The translations under genes and the position numbers were made by a program. Shown one piece after another: positions 45,226 to 55,913 of a DNA stretch of 64,000 nucleotides. Position 1 is the first letter of the stretch; each line of letters starts with the position of its first letter. The notes below the pieces were generated by a model that worked only from the letters and a program-made list of their open reading frames with translations, did not search any database and had not been told where the DNA came from. Origin of the DNA: Liolophura sinensis. Taxonomy: Eukaryota; Mollusca; Polyplacophora; Chitonida; Chitonidae. The stretch covers positions 22,023,704 through 22,087,703 of the forward strand of contig NC_088304.1 in the NCBI RefSeq assembly GCF_032854445.1, read 5' to 3'.

Positions 45226-48200
45226 GTAAGCTAACATCTTTCTTCCATTTTGTTTTTTACTTACATGTTCAATTTCTATTTGTTCACTTCATACATGCAA
45301 AAACGACTTAAACAGAAACGATATATAAGTTGAACTTCTTTTTTGATAAGGTGCAGAAACGACTTATATGTTCAGCTTCTATTTGATCAGCTGTTTTCTC
45401 ACTGACACTAACGACATATGTTCAGCGTCTGTTTGAGCAGTTGTTTTCTCACACGCAGAAACGGTATATATGTTCAACTTCTATTTTATCAGTTGTTTTC
45501 ACATATGCGGAAACTATATATATGTTCAACTTCTGTTCGATCAGTTGTTTTCACACATGCAGAAAAGACATATTTTCAACTTCTTTTTGATCAGTTGTTT
45601 TCACACATGCTGAATCGACAGATAAGTTCAACTTTTATTTGATCAGTTGTTTTCACACATGCGTAAACGGCATATATTCTATTTTATTTGAACAGTTGTT
45701 TTCGCACACGCAGAAACGACATATATGTTCAACTTTTTTTGATCAGTTGTTTTCACACACAAGGAAACGACATATATGCTCTTCTATTTGATCAATTGTT
45801 TTCACACACACAGAAACGACAAGTCTGAAGCATTTTTCTCACTAGTAATAGTAGGCTACACGTTTGTGGAACTCTATTTTTAAATGGTAACCCGAATCTA
45901 GCTTTTAAATGAAATACAAAACGCACTCACGTAGGCTGGATGACGTACAGGTCTTTGAAGTTGTTGACAAACAGATCGTGTATGTTTCTCCTTGACAAGT
46001 AGCTATATATATTTAAATTTACATAAATTGTACCGCCTCTACACATAATTGTGTCCTATATGAATCTGTGATTAATTACTTGACCTACAGTAAATCAAGT
46101 CTAATACATTATGAAGCTGATCTGCCATGGGCGCAATATGGCGACGTAGTGGTTGCAATGACTTGAGCTGCACAGAATGTACTGGAGTACCCTGGGTGAA
46201 TATGGGACAAGCTTTATCTACAGCAGTTCTACACTGAGCTTGATCTCTACTTGATAACGTTTCCTCGTGATTTATAGTAAAATGAAATATTGCAAGTATC
46301 CACAGCAAAGCATATTTTTCCCATGGTGTAGGTTTGACTCTAAACGTATTTATTATCAAAATTCTGGAGCAGGTACCAGCGCACTAAATGTGTGGATGTC
46401 TTACGAATCGTATTCACTGAACAGCGATATTTTATATTATACCGTGTATTAAATACATTTTGGGGCATAATGAAAGTAAACACAAGAAGTGGTGAAATAA
46501 ATAGACAAAATTTGACATGAAAGATGTCCTACTGACTGCCTTGTTAGCAGCGGTTGAAAAGTCAAATCGCACCAACAAATCGCTCGAGTATTTGGAATTG
46601 TCGTCTTTTAACATCCTCCCTCCTCCTCAACCCGCTGCCTCCTCTTTCTAAAATCCCTACATGATTGATGCACTTGACAAATCACTTCCGAACAGGAGAT
46701 AAATCATTTACTATAGTGTCAAATGCCTTCATACAGGTGTCAGAATGCATATACTTGGGTCAAATGCCTTCATACAGATGCAAAGTAAATTTGTACTCTT
46801 GACAGCAATACGTCAAGCAATAAGGACAAATCATTTCTAATATGTGGAAAACGACTTGATGCATTTGGCCGATGACATGCAGATGCATGACGAGGCTGGG
46901 GAAAACAGTTTGCATCGTGACTTGAACTTTGACACAAACAATTGCTAAGTGTACCACTTTAGACAACTCCTGCGACAAAAATCCTGTGGATAATCAACTT
47001 GACTGAGAGAATATGTGATTTGATATAGGTAACAAGTCAAATCCTACTGGTCGCAACTTTTTCTACAAAAAGCGTAAATTGTTTTCTGCAGCTGTTAGAG
47101 CACTTTTTGCAGACGCTGTCGTCGCTGCTCTGGTTTTTGTGTCTGTGCTGTACGTCTTAATTATATACTGTGACTAAATAAACCTTGTGTTTTACGGCAC
47201 TTGTGTATACATATAAGTGTTTGACATGGAAGGGATGGTAATGTGTACTTCAAGGTCCGGTACACTTATAGAATGCTACATACAGTTTGACGTCAATTCA
47301 CAGCATTTAAACTGTCACCGTGATCACAATACGCCATGTTTTTAAGCACGAAATAGTGACATGGATTGAAATGGGGTCACCCTATGTATAGCAGTGAGGC
47401 TATGTACATGTATAAGTCTGTTGACTGATAAGTGATAAATTATAGGCATGTCCCAGATGTGCCAAGCGAGTTCTGTTTGCTTAGTACAACTTCAATATCA
47501 TGCTGTATTGTATACTTCTAAATTAACGTCAAAATACGGACACAAAATCTATGCCTTTGCACGCGCTGTTGATCAAGTAAATACATAAATAAAAAATAAA
47601 TAATTTAAATAATATGATATCCTGTATCTACATACACAGTTATCTTTTGAGAGATTTGAAAACGGAAAGGCTTGATAGATGCATGTGACTAAATCACTGT
47701 TTGCCCCTCTGTTCACGATTTTAACTGGAGATCGTCAAAATGCATTAACAATTAATTTTGTGTTTATTTTGGCAGACTACACAATCACCATCAAAATTAA
47801 CAAAGACGATGGAATCAGCGCGAGCGCTACCACCTCTTTTACCTACAGGGTGTTTGGTGAGAAAGATTATGGGACACCGGCTGCTTCCCGAGCTACCTGT
47901 AGGTAAGAACGATTCAGTCATGCGGGAATGGGGCGAGAGGGTAAGGCGCTGAGGGTGTATGACCCAGTCAATCCAGGGTCAACGTATTGGGGCCGATTAC
48001 TATAGCAGCTGCAAGTAAATAACGTCACAGAAGTAAAGGTCACGTATGTGCTTTCCTGTCACGTGTTATAATAAAGTGGGTGTGAACTCGTGGGGATCAG
48101 AGAGCGAGAATTGGGGAGCGGGGGCAGGGGGTGAGGTGGGTGTTGTAGTGTTTTGTGGCGAATAGTGAACAATCAAAAACTATTTTTTTTCCATTTCGAA

Positions 48201-51200
48201 GAATATGTAGTGTCGTGGGTTGTGTATAAAGAAGGCAACCAAAACCCAATATTATTATTCGATTCGGTCCCCGACAGTAATGTCCAGGTCATACGACGAC
48301 GGTGTCTTCTTCCATAGATAGTTCCCAATGCCAACATATATATAGTACTGCCTTACTGGAATCGAATGCAGCAGACACGACTGTAAGATCTGTGGGACAG
48401 GGCGTGGATAAAGCACAATGAAGGGATAAAGTCGGTAGCCCTAGCTCGCACACAAGCTTTCAGACGAAATTGAAGATAAAATTGTTTATTTCACACTCAG
48501 TTGTGACAACAGCTGTAATCGTGGTCCGAACCATATGCCTCTACCTAAGCACATCCACTCTTGTAGTTTGCCTCTCGGTGTCTTGTATGGTCCAAACTGC
48601 ATCCGTTTCTCTCTGCGTTAAACTGAAACGAAGTCAAGCGGAAAGGTTGTGTTTTGGTCAAAATAGCTGCATCAAATCGGTCCAAAAATACTATTTCCCA
48701 CAATTCCTTATTTCTACAGTTATGAAACATTTAATGTAGGAGTATACGTGTGTTTGTAATAATTTTTTACAAACTTACTTTTTATAAAGTATAAATTTTT
48801 GTATCCTTACCTATGCTACAGGCAGCTAAAATGTGCTTATTCTGGCCAATCTGATGCAGTTTGGAGGCTTTCAAGTTGATTTAGACATATACATGCAGAA
48901 AGTTATGCCCCAGAACACAGTTTGCACAGGATTTGTATTGCAATACCTCTAACCTGTGCAAAAGATCTTTGTGGGATACAACTTCTTCCGTATCTTGGTC
49001 TGTTGTTTCACATGTCTTTCACACTCTGACGTTGACGAAATGAATGCTTGCTTGCCAGTGTAGTGGTAAGCGGGTACATCAGCGTTGTCAAAATATTGTT
49101 TAGACCGAGATGTCTTGGATAATTTATAGCATATCAGGCAAACTATTTCAATTTTCAATATCGATATATTATAAAAATACAATATTTCTTGATGCATTCA
49201 CGTGAACAGCTGCTTGTCTGATGACCTGGTTTTCAGTTTATGGTCCGACGATGAATGACAGCTACGATATACATGTCGAACGCTTTCAGTCTGATGTATG
49301 TACGCTCCGTTTCAACGGTGGATCACGTACCAACGCATCGCCCCACTTCTTTTCATGAAATCACCTTTCCTCTGTAGAAGGAACAGTGACACTTCGATGC
49401 GACTAAATTATCCAAAGTGCTCGGGTCATAGAAAGGAAGTGACAATGGGGTTCACTAACCGTCTACAAGGGGACGCAAATCTTGTAACTCATAAAACAGA
49501 AGCGCCCTCTACCTATTTGAATAACAAAAAGCTATGATTATTCATGATTAGATGGATGGATTTGTTCAGTAGTCTAGTCACCTTGCCGCGACGTTCTGTA
49601 GGAGTAAAACATTCTCTAAGTACGGTGTTAAACGCACCAATCAAACAGCTAGTTAATCAAATCAATATATAAAAAATCTCATAAAGGCTATTAGATTTAC
49701 TTGAGATTATACTGTTATTACCACGCGCCAGACCACAGATTCGGTATTCCAAGGAAACAATACTGCTAATGGCAAAACAAAAGAATTTTGTTATGAAAAT
49801 GCCCAATATACTGTACATATCACACCATATCCTCTCTCTATATATATGTGCTATAGGGCAATATTATTTGTACTCACGCTTCACAAATGAAATTGGTATT
49901 ATGAAATTGAAAAGCAAGTACTTGTAGGCCTCCACAAATTAGGGTAATCAACACATCAGTTAGGAGAAGGTCATCGCCTTCATTGCCACGTTTAAACGAA
50001 ATGGCTCTCTGATTTTTCAATGGCACTTCCAACACGATTATAGGTAGGCCTTATGCATGGTGAAATTTGGAATGGCGTGTATACCCGTCCGAAAAGTGGA
50101 CGATTTACGCCAAAGGCCCTATGTGTCAGAAGAACTGTGATGTATTGTTCGAGGTTATATTTATATTTATTTACGCCGCAGTTTGTCATTTTGCATACAG
50201 ACCCATTTAGTGTCAGTTTTCCTATCCTATCTATACGTAGATTCAGGATGTGAGGAATCTCAAATTCCGACACGTCTCCGCTTTCATCTTAATACACACC
50301 AGGAAATCTACCGAAAATGGTACTCCATCAAACGCCGTTTATTCCAAGTTTCTGTAAGTTACAAACAAGTATAATACTAAAGTTGGTAAATGTATAAGCT
50401 AAGTCGTCATGCTCTAGGCGGTGTTGTTCCAAATTCCAATAAACTTGCCTGTATTTTATTTATTTATTTGATTGGTGTTTTACGCCCTACTCAAGAATAT
50501 TTCATTTATACGACGGCGGCCAACATTAAGTTGTGAGGAAACCGGGCAGAGCCCAGGGGAAACATACGACAATCCGCAGATTGCTGGATAATCTTCCCAC
50601 TTACGACCGGAGAGGAAGCCAGCATAGCGACCGCAAACTTGCCTGTGGTTGATTTATAATTTTGACCCATATCCCAAAGTGCTTCAATGGCAAGCAAAGC
50701 TCAAATACAGACATCTTAACACGATAACACATTTACGCCTATGAAATTAAACTTTAGCCAGCAACCTGGCCGTGGATTTTCCCATAGCTTTGCAGTTTGT
50801 CCTTCAACCATAATGTTGGTCGCCGTCGTGTAAGTAAAATATTCTTGATAATCTATAAAAAGTTACTTTGACCAGTGGTTATTCTAATGGTGACATAATA
50901 CCCACTGTTCGACTGGTATGCTTATGTTTAGTTTGTCTGATGATTAGATTTCAATCTTTTTGTATTGCAGAGACATGGATATTCCATACACGGACATTGC
51001 CGACATCGGCAGAATATGTTCAATTGGTCTTCAGCTGTCATCGAATTTTGGAAGTTGTTCGATTAACAAGGTACAACTTTATTGTCTGACTTTAAATTTA
51101 TAGATATATTCTTCTTGCATGTTCTGCGATAAATGGATACACCAACACAATAGAGATCCGGAACAACTCTGATCTGGAATGCCGTTATGTAAGAATCAAC

Positions 51201-54026
51201 TTTACCCTCGTGTATACTGAAACTCATGGGTCCTCGTGAGCAAGGACACAGGTATACCCTTGTGCGCACAACAACAGCAAGTTTGGGCACTTTTGTTCTG
51301 AAACATGAGCACCCTTGCTAACTGGAACATCGTTGTCCTCCGTGTCCTCCCCGTTGTGCACTCCAAAGCCTTCGACCTGTGAGATGAAACATCTGCTGTC
51401 TTGTGTCCTTAAACATGTTCATGTTTCTACGATAAAACATTTACATCCCTAGATCTGTACCCTCGTAACCTTTAACATCTTCATCTTCCTGAAATGGAAC
51501 ACCTGTAACTATCATTGTCGCCATCACCTGCACCCAACTTGGGATATTGTCACCCTCGCTGATTTCGGGTGCCTGCATAGTTCTCGTTCAATGTTGACCA
51601 TCATTCACGTTCCCACACCCCTGACATAATCATTTTTACATCGGATCCAATATGTTTTTTGAAAGCGGAATAAGATATTGTTCAGTTTGAAATTTTGACA
51701 TCCTCGAACAATAACACTTATCACCCGCACTGTTTGTAAAGGCCGTCCTTTGCATTGTTACCAAGATATGATGTGCCACTGAATTAATCAGTGGCAATAT
51801 ATTATTTCCTCTGGAACAGATTATAATTAGGGACAACAACAGGAACGAAAATGCTGTTTTTAACGTCAAGTCTTTCCTCCGGGATTCGGAGTCCAGATAC
51901 CAGCGGGCAGGTCAGTTGATTAACTTATGTATACACTCATTGAAGATGAAAAGATTATTTGGCTTCTGAAATGATTCTGTCTGTCATTTATTTTAGGCGA
52001 TAGATGGGCTATACCAAAGACTTAGAAATGATACTGTTGTCGCTTCGTTCGACACGTGGCAATGTGAGTTTAGAGCATGGCAACAGGGCTGGTTGGTCCG
52101 ATGTCAGTATAATGCGACTGGGTGGGGTGTCATGTCTGGTGTCTTCGGCATGGTACTCCAGTGGCGGCAGCACCTTGGTGTCATGGACTCCAGAAGAAGA
52201 CACCGTGTATCTGCCTCTAAATGACTCCTATGTAATACATATACATATGTATACAAATACAGATGGATGGTTAAACCAGGAGAAAGAATGGATAATGTAT
52301 AAGAGTCACTTCACTATAAAGGGCATGACTTTCTAATGGTTTGAATTTCACGACAATAATGGCATGGCCAATGCCCACACAAACCGCCAAAAAACTCAAA
52401 GAAGTATATAATGTACTAAGCAATTTTCAGTGATGATGGAAAGACGCAAAGGATGTTGAAGGCGATTGAATGAAAACAGTGTCCTGATCGAGTACCATAC
52501 TAGTTTATACGTTTTCAATAATCAAACAATGTATCTCAGATGCGGATGGTCGTGGATTTTCTCCTCGGCTCTGTCGACTTTCCTCCTACTATAACGCTGG
52601 CCGCCGTCGTATACGTGAAACATTCCAGAGTACGGCGTAAAACGCCAATGAGATAGATATATAAATACTGTTTGCCTGTTTCCACAGAACCATTGCAGTT
52701 GAGATGGGAGAGGTGGGGAGAATGGGACCCGTGTAACTGTGAAGAATATTATAAAACCCGATCACGGACATGTCCGGTTGTTTCCGGGCAGTGCGATAAC
52801 GTGACCCCGTGTGTGGGGAAAGCCCAGGAGAAGGTGTCCTGCTCCTGTGACCCTCCTAAACAAGCAGGTTTGCGATGTTTTTCTGATTTATTTCATTATT
52901 TGAGTACGGTGTAAAACATTAATCAAATAAATAAAAAAAATAAATAAAGAAATAAATGCTCTACGCAAAGTATAATAGTCTACACTATAGAGAGTAAAAC
53001 CAAAGCATTGACGACATATACAAAACTCGGGAGCCCGGAGGAAACGCTCGTCTTGTACAAAGTCACAAACCTTTGAGTGAGTGATTTGGGATGGATTCGA
53101 ACACCTGACCTCATTGGCCACTGACCTGTCCTCAACATCCAGCATTACGTCTTGAACGTCCCAGCCAGCTGGTATAATCCATTAAACTAAATCGGTAGTA
53201 CTATTTTGAAAAGCTTTAAAATGCTGTAGTCTTTTGCGATCGCCATTATTGTGTGTGAGTGACGGTCAATATTTCCATATCGTGTCGGTCTGTAGTACCA
53301 GTAGAACTGAGCACAAGCTCTGTTGAAATTAAATGAAATAATGTGCATAAACTACTGTTCCTCATAATACAAATATTTTGTCTGAATTTAATTCAGAGTC
53401 CGCCTCAGACGACCAGGTCGTTGTGATTCCCATTATTGGCGGCATTGCCGCCATCTTGGTCATCGTCGTTGTTGCAGCTATATGTTACAGTAGGTAAGTC
53501 AGCTGGCCGTTTTGGGATTATCCTTCGTGTGCTACAAGAGACCAAACTGCACAGTGTCGTTGTTGGTTTGATAGAAAAAAAAGAACTGTTTCGAGCTATA
53601 AATGACTGACATGGGTAAGATATACCTAGGCCGTGTTTACTTTTCGAAATAACTTTCAGACGCCATGGTACAACATTAGTGAACCTGAAGTAGCTTAGCG
53701 CGAGATAATTTTTTCTCAAGGTAGAGAAAGTGTTGAAGACTTGATCTACATTTGTGTCTATTTGAAACTTCGGAAATATTTAAACTTCTTGTTTCAGGAA
53801 AATTAACAAACGGAGTAAGAAGAGCGGAAACACTGGTCGGCATGGAGACTGCCCAGAAATTGTCATCACTCCACCGGAAGAGGCGGAGAATACATGGTCG
53901 CCTAGCAACAACGCCTATCCAACCAAAGCAATAGGAGAACAGTCAAACTTGATTGATCCCGGAAAGTACGCAATTGATGATGTCGAATGGGAAAAGAATG
54001 ACTTATATGTCTCTTCTCGCCCGTGA
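45111..54026 (+). CDS. Single-pass membrane protein with TSP1 repeat (multi-exon gene)
   Basis: About ten exons with compatible phases read as a type I membrane protein of roughly 415 residues. It has a signal peptide, a beta-rich ectodomain that begins PLAT-like, one thrombospondin type 1 repeat, a transmembrane helix and a 76-residue tail. Strong exons: 45111-45225, 47776-47902, 50241-50353, 50971-51070, 52688-52867, 53397-53493 and 53798-54026. Weaker ones: 48822-48874, 49237-49295 and 51997-about 52177. Sequons NDS, NGT, NDT, NAT and NVT in the ectodomain suggest an extracellular glycoprotein. I recognise no named orthologue. It could be an adhesion or pattern receptor; that is inference. 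The junction of the 51997 exon with the TSP1 exon is unresolved. Introns hold SINE fragments and a minisatellite. Confidence 0.78.
45310..45822. repeat. Intronic minisatellite, ~52-bp unit
   Basis: About ten imperfect copies in intron 1 contain GTTCAACTTCT, TTTGATCAGTTGTTTTC, ACACATGC and AGAAACGACATATA in that order. Units vary by substitutions and small indels. Confidence 0.88.
45823..47775. other. Remainder of intron 1
   Basis: No exon was recognised apart from the array-like fragment at 47097-47160. Confidence 0.5.
47097..47160. repeat. Diverged fragment of array-unit sequence in intron 1
   Basis: GCTGTCGTCGCTGCTCTGGTTT followed by CTGTACGTCTTAATTATAT resembles the array segment GTCGTCGCTGCTCTGGTTTT..GTATGTCTTTAATTATAT (for example 12346-12390). 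Confidence 0.6.
47776..47902 (+). CDS. Exon 2: PLAT-like N-terminal strands
   Basis: Acceptor TTTTGGCAG, donor AG|GTAAGA; phase 1 in, phase 2 out. The translation NYTITIKINKDDG then TTSFTYRVFGEKDYGT shows two beta strands around a polar loop with a conserved G-E. The phases and general pattern equal those of the array exon (FRLIFK..LVLLGEAG), although identity is low. It ends in ATCR. Confidence 0.8.
47903..49236. other. Introns 2 and 3
   Basis: Apart from candidate exon 3 at 48822-48874 I see no supported feature. A G-rich stretch lies at about 48110-48150. Confidence 0.4.
48822..48874 (+). CDS. Candidate exon 3
   Basis: Acceptor CTATGCTACAG, weak donor CAA|GTTGAT; phase 2 in, phase 1 out. 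It would encode QLKCAYSGQSDAVWRLS. It is chosen mainly because it joins the phases of exons 2 and 4. Confidence 0.4.
49237..49295 (+). CDS. Exon 4
   Basis: Acceptor GGTTTTCAG, donor GTATGT; phase 1 in, phase 0 out. It encodes YGPTMNDSYDIHVERFQSD with an N-glycosylation sequon, NDS. Confidence 0.6.
49575..49665 (+). mobile_element. V-type SINE, degraded 3' fragment
   Basis: GCCGCGACG..TAGGAGTAAAACATTCTC and AAGTACGGTGTTAAACGCACCAATCAAA match the 3' end of the 58767 SINE with many changes. Confidence 0.6.
50241..50353 (+). CDS. Exon 5
   Basis: Acceptor CTATACGTAG, donor TCT|GTAAGT; phase 0 in, phase 2 out. The translation begins IQDVRNLKFRHVSAFILIHT and continues through TENGTPSNAVYSKF. The phase fits exon 6 exactly. 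A second open frame in the same place, starting at an upstream acceptor, does not fit the neighbours. Confidence 0.65.
50454..50648 (-). mobile_element. V-type SINE, 5'-truncated
   Basis: TTTATTTATTTGATTGGTGT.., CGACGGCGGCCAACATT, CCGGGCAGAGCCC and GGAGAGGAAGCCAGCAT follow in the order of the 58767 SINE, reversed. It lies in the intron between exons 5 and 6. Confidence 0.85.
50762..50850 (+). mobile_element. V-type SINE, 3' fragment
   Basis: CCGTGGATTTTCCC..ATAATGTTGGTCGCCGTCGTGTAAG..AAATATTCTTGA matches the SINE body with several deletions. Confidence 0.7.
50971..51070 (+). CDS. Exon 6
   Basis: Acceptor TTTTTGTATTGCAG, donor AAG|GTACAA; phase 2 in, phase 0 out. It encodes DMDIPYTDIADIGRICSIG followed by LQLSSNFGSCSINK. 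The D-I-G-x-I strand followed by a Gly-rich turn is compatible with the later strands of a PLAT-like fold. Confidence 0.72.
51071..51996. other. Intron 6
   Basis: No exon or element is supported here. There are repeated short phrases such as GAAACATGAGCACC, GGAACATCGTTG and GAAACATCTGCTG but no clear tandem unit. Confidence 0.4.
51997..52177 (+). CDS. Candidate exon 7, 3' end uncertain
   Basis: Acceptor CATTTATTTTAG, phase 0 in. The frame reads AIDGLYQRLRNDTVVASFD, then TWQCEFRAWQQGWLVRCQYN and beyond. Phase-1 donors that join the TSP1 exon in frame exist at 52126, 52138 and 52177. The best consensus donor, GTGAGT after 52063, would create TAA at the junction. The end given is one of these options. 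Other frames are also open here. Confidence 0.45.
52538..52660 (+). mobile_element. V-type SINE, 3' half
   Basis: GCGGATGGTCGTGGATTTTC, CTATAACGCTGGCCGCCGTC and GAGTACGGCGTAAAACGCCAAT match the body and tail of the 58767 SINE. It ends just upstream of the TSP1 exon acceptor. Confidence 0.85.
52688..52867 (+). CDS. Exon 8: thrombospondin type 1 repeat
   Basis: Acceptor TTTCCACAG, donor GCAG|GTTTGC; phase 1 in and out, 180 bp. It encodes LRWERWGEWDPCNC, RSRTCPVVSGQC and VTPCVGKAQEKVSCSC. The W-x2-W-x2-W-x2-C start and the following cysteines are those of a TSP1 domain, an extracellular module that binds glycans and proteins; the tryptophans are typical C-mannosylation sites. The usual CSVTCG is replaced by DPCNC. 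Symmetric 1-1 phases fit a shuffled domain exon. Confidence 0.92.
52888..52965 (+). mobile_element. V-type SINE, 3' tail
   Basis: TGAGTACGGTGTAAAACATTAATCAAATAAATAAA is the terminal part of the V-type SINE with an expanded AAATA tail, lying 20 bases after the TSP1 exon donor. Confidence 0.75.
52966..53396. other. Intron 8
   Basis: Nothing further is recognised. The intron just precedes the membrane exon. Confidence 0.4.
53397..53493 (+). CDS. Exon 9: transmembrane helix
   Basis: Acceptor TTTAATTCAG, donor AG|GTAAGT; phase 1 in, phase 2 out. It encodes ESASDDQ followed by VVVIPIIGGIAAILVIVVVA, then AICYSR: one hydrophobic helix of about 23 residues with a basic stop-transfer continuing in the next exon. 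Confidence 0.93.
53798..54026 (+). CDS. Exon 10: cytoplasmic tail and stop
   Basis: Acceptor CTTGTTTCAG, phase 2 in; 76 codons then TGA at 54024-54026. The tail starts KINKRSKKSG and contains PEIVITPPEEAENTW, GKYAIDDVEW and ends NDLYVSSRP. The tyrosines in KYAID and LYVSS are candidate sorting or phosphorylation sites; this is inference only. Confidence 0.88.
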
Positions 54027-55546
54027 GGTCCTGATTCAGTTTTCACCATATTGGCTCGTTTCTACGGCTGCTGTTACAACTAGTAATGGTCACACGACTC
54101 TCAGAAGACGTGCACACTCTATCGAATGCATTGTTTGGGCGGATAAAGTTTCATATTGTGATTCTTGGGAAAGTCTCGCGAGAGTTGTTGTCGATGAGAC
54201 CGTGTAAAGCTGAAAAACAAGTGCATGTATGATCAGCATGTCCATAGTGATGGACAGTTTCAGTCTCAGTGACCAAGGTCCCTTGCCAGCAGACTGGCCT
54301 TTCTTCTTGTCTGAATCAAATTCCAAATATTTTATATGGACAGAAGGTAATGTTGTAAAACCAAATTATGACTAACAGAAAACACATTTTGGATTTAGTG
54401 AGAATGTTAACTGGTTTCCCCTGTTAAATCGGCTCTGGATCATTCTATGCATCAGTGTGTTTTATATGAAAGTAGCATTGAACTGTTCTATACATTACTG
54501 TGTCTTATATCATATATTTAGCCAGCACTGGATGCCTTACACTGCGATCTATACCGATATATAAAAATATTGATATCGCTTCGATTTGTCATCAAAAGTA
54601 AATTGGAATATTTGAAAAAACTGATACATGATGCTAATCTACTCGCCCATGGAGTTGGAGTAGTTTGCACATATGCAGTGAAGTAAGGATGTCTTGTTCC
54701 GGTGACAATTTTCACAAGAACGTCATGGTCTAAACATCCATCGTTAATGCTCAGTGGCATTGTGTACCTTTCCTATACCATTAATGCCCAGTGATATTGT
54801 ATACCGTTAGTACAACATTAATGCTCAGTGACATTGTGTACCTTTACTGCACGATTATTGCTCTGTGACATTGTTTACCATTGCTTCTCAGAATGTCACG
54901 TCCTCGTGAACAGTGTATCTTTTCCTAAGCATATCTTTCTTACCACTAAGGCATCACATTGCCAATAAATAACACTGAAGTGTTCATTTACTGTTATCAC
55001 GTATTAATAATATGTTTATTTCAGGCAAAAGCAGCCTACAGCTGTATGAGCGCAAATATGACGATGAGCAGAAAGCATACAACAGAATTACAAGACAGTA
55101 ATTTACATGCGTGCAGGGCAATAACTACATGTAGGTGCAGCGTTTCAACCCAGTTGGCTTCAAGCTTGGAACAAACACCTAAATCAATATCCAACAAGAC
55201 ACGAATTAGCACATTTTGACAATATAACAAGCCATGACTAAATTTGAGTGTTGATTAATTGAATGATAGAATCCATTCATGCAAAACATTGTAACTAGCT
55301 TTACAATCCAGTATTATCTTGAATTCCTCATATTCCTAAATAATTATTTTTTTCATACGTTTTCAGTATTATGTACATGCTGCTATCAATTTACAAGCGG
55401 AATGTTCTCATGATCCATGTAGTAATACATCATCTTGAATGTTCTCATATTCAAAAAATGATACATTTAAGTGTTACATATTGTTATCATAAACTGGTTA
55501 CACAGCGCCAGTGTTGTGTTTAAATATAAATAAATATAGCACATGT
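54027..55546. other. 3' region of the membrane-protein gene
   Basis: AT-rich sequence without further exons; the 3' untranslated region must begin here. AATAAA occurs near 54963 and 55529, but I cannot say which is used. A loosely repeated phrase (ATGCTCAGTG-CATTGTGTACC) recurs about four times at 54740-54870. Confidence 0.45.
54740..54885. repeat. Loose ~50-bp repeat, four copies
   Basis: ATGCTCAGTGGCATTGTGTACC, ATGCCCAGTGATATTGTATACC, ATGCTCAGTGACATTGTGTACC and TTGCTCTGTGACATTGTTTACC follow at intervals of about 50 bases, in the likely 3' untranslated or downstream region. Confidence 0.75.
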
Positions 55547-55913
55547 CATACTCCTTACAGCGCATGCACCGCTCTCTGCCCTCTCTTTGCATCACTGCCA
55601 CTAGCATAGACAAGCTTTGGAGCCTGTGCAATACCCAAAGGCTTATTTAGATTTAAGCTCATTACTGGTGTCTTCGCGCTGAACTACTTAATGAGCATTT
55701 ATTAATAAAATTGTTTAGATAAAGAGAAGGCATGTGTATAAACTGTTATGAGAAGCAAATGTTGAGTTTTTGTGTTTTCGGACATCACTTCGTGCCTCAT
55801 CACCCTGACCCCAGTGAACGCGGCGTTGTTCAAAATTTCTGTAAAAATTTTTCTGTTAGTGGGAGTGATTGCAAGCTAACGTAGAGAGCGGCGCGTGGGC
55901 TGTAAGGAGTATG
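55547..55913. mobile_element. MITE-like element with ~35-bp terminal inverted repeats
   Basis: The left end CATACTCCTTACAGCGCATG.. and the complement of the right end, CATACTCCTTACAGCCCACG.., match over about 30 bases, including CCGCTCTCT. The 367-bp interior has no coding capacity. Target duplication is not obvious (ATGT against ATGA). The superfamily is not assigned. Confidence 0.8.

Noticed and set aside
50183-50353. Alternative exon 5 starting after GCATACAG at about 50200
   Set aside because: It has a good acceptor and an open frame, but it would leave in a phase that does not fit exon 6, whereas the 50241 start fits both neighbours.
52004-52336. 110-codon plus-strand frame overlapping candidate exon 7
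   Set aside because: It is out of phase with the neighbouring exons and starts just after the acceptor. The exon-compatible frame was preferred.
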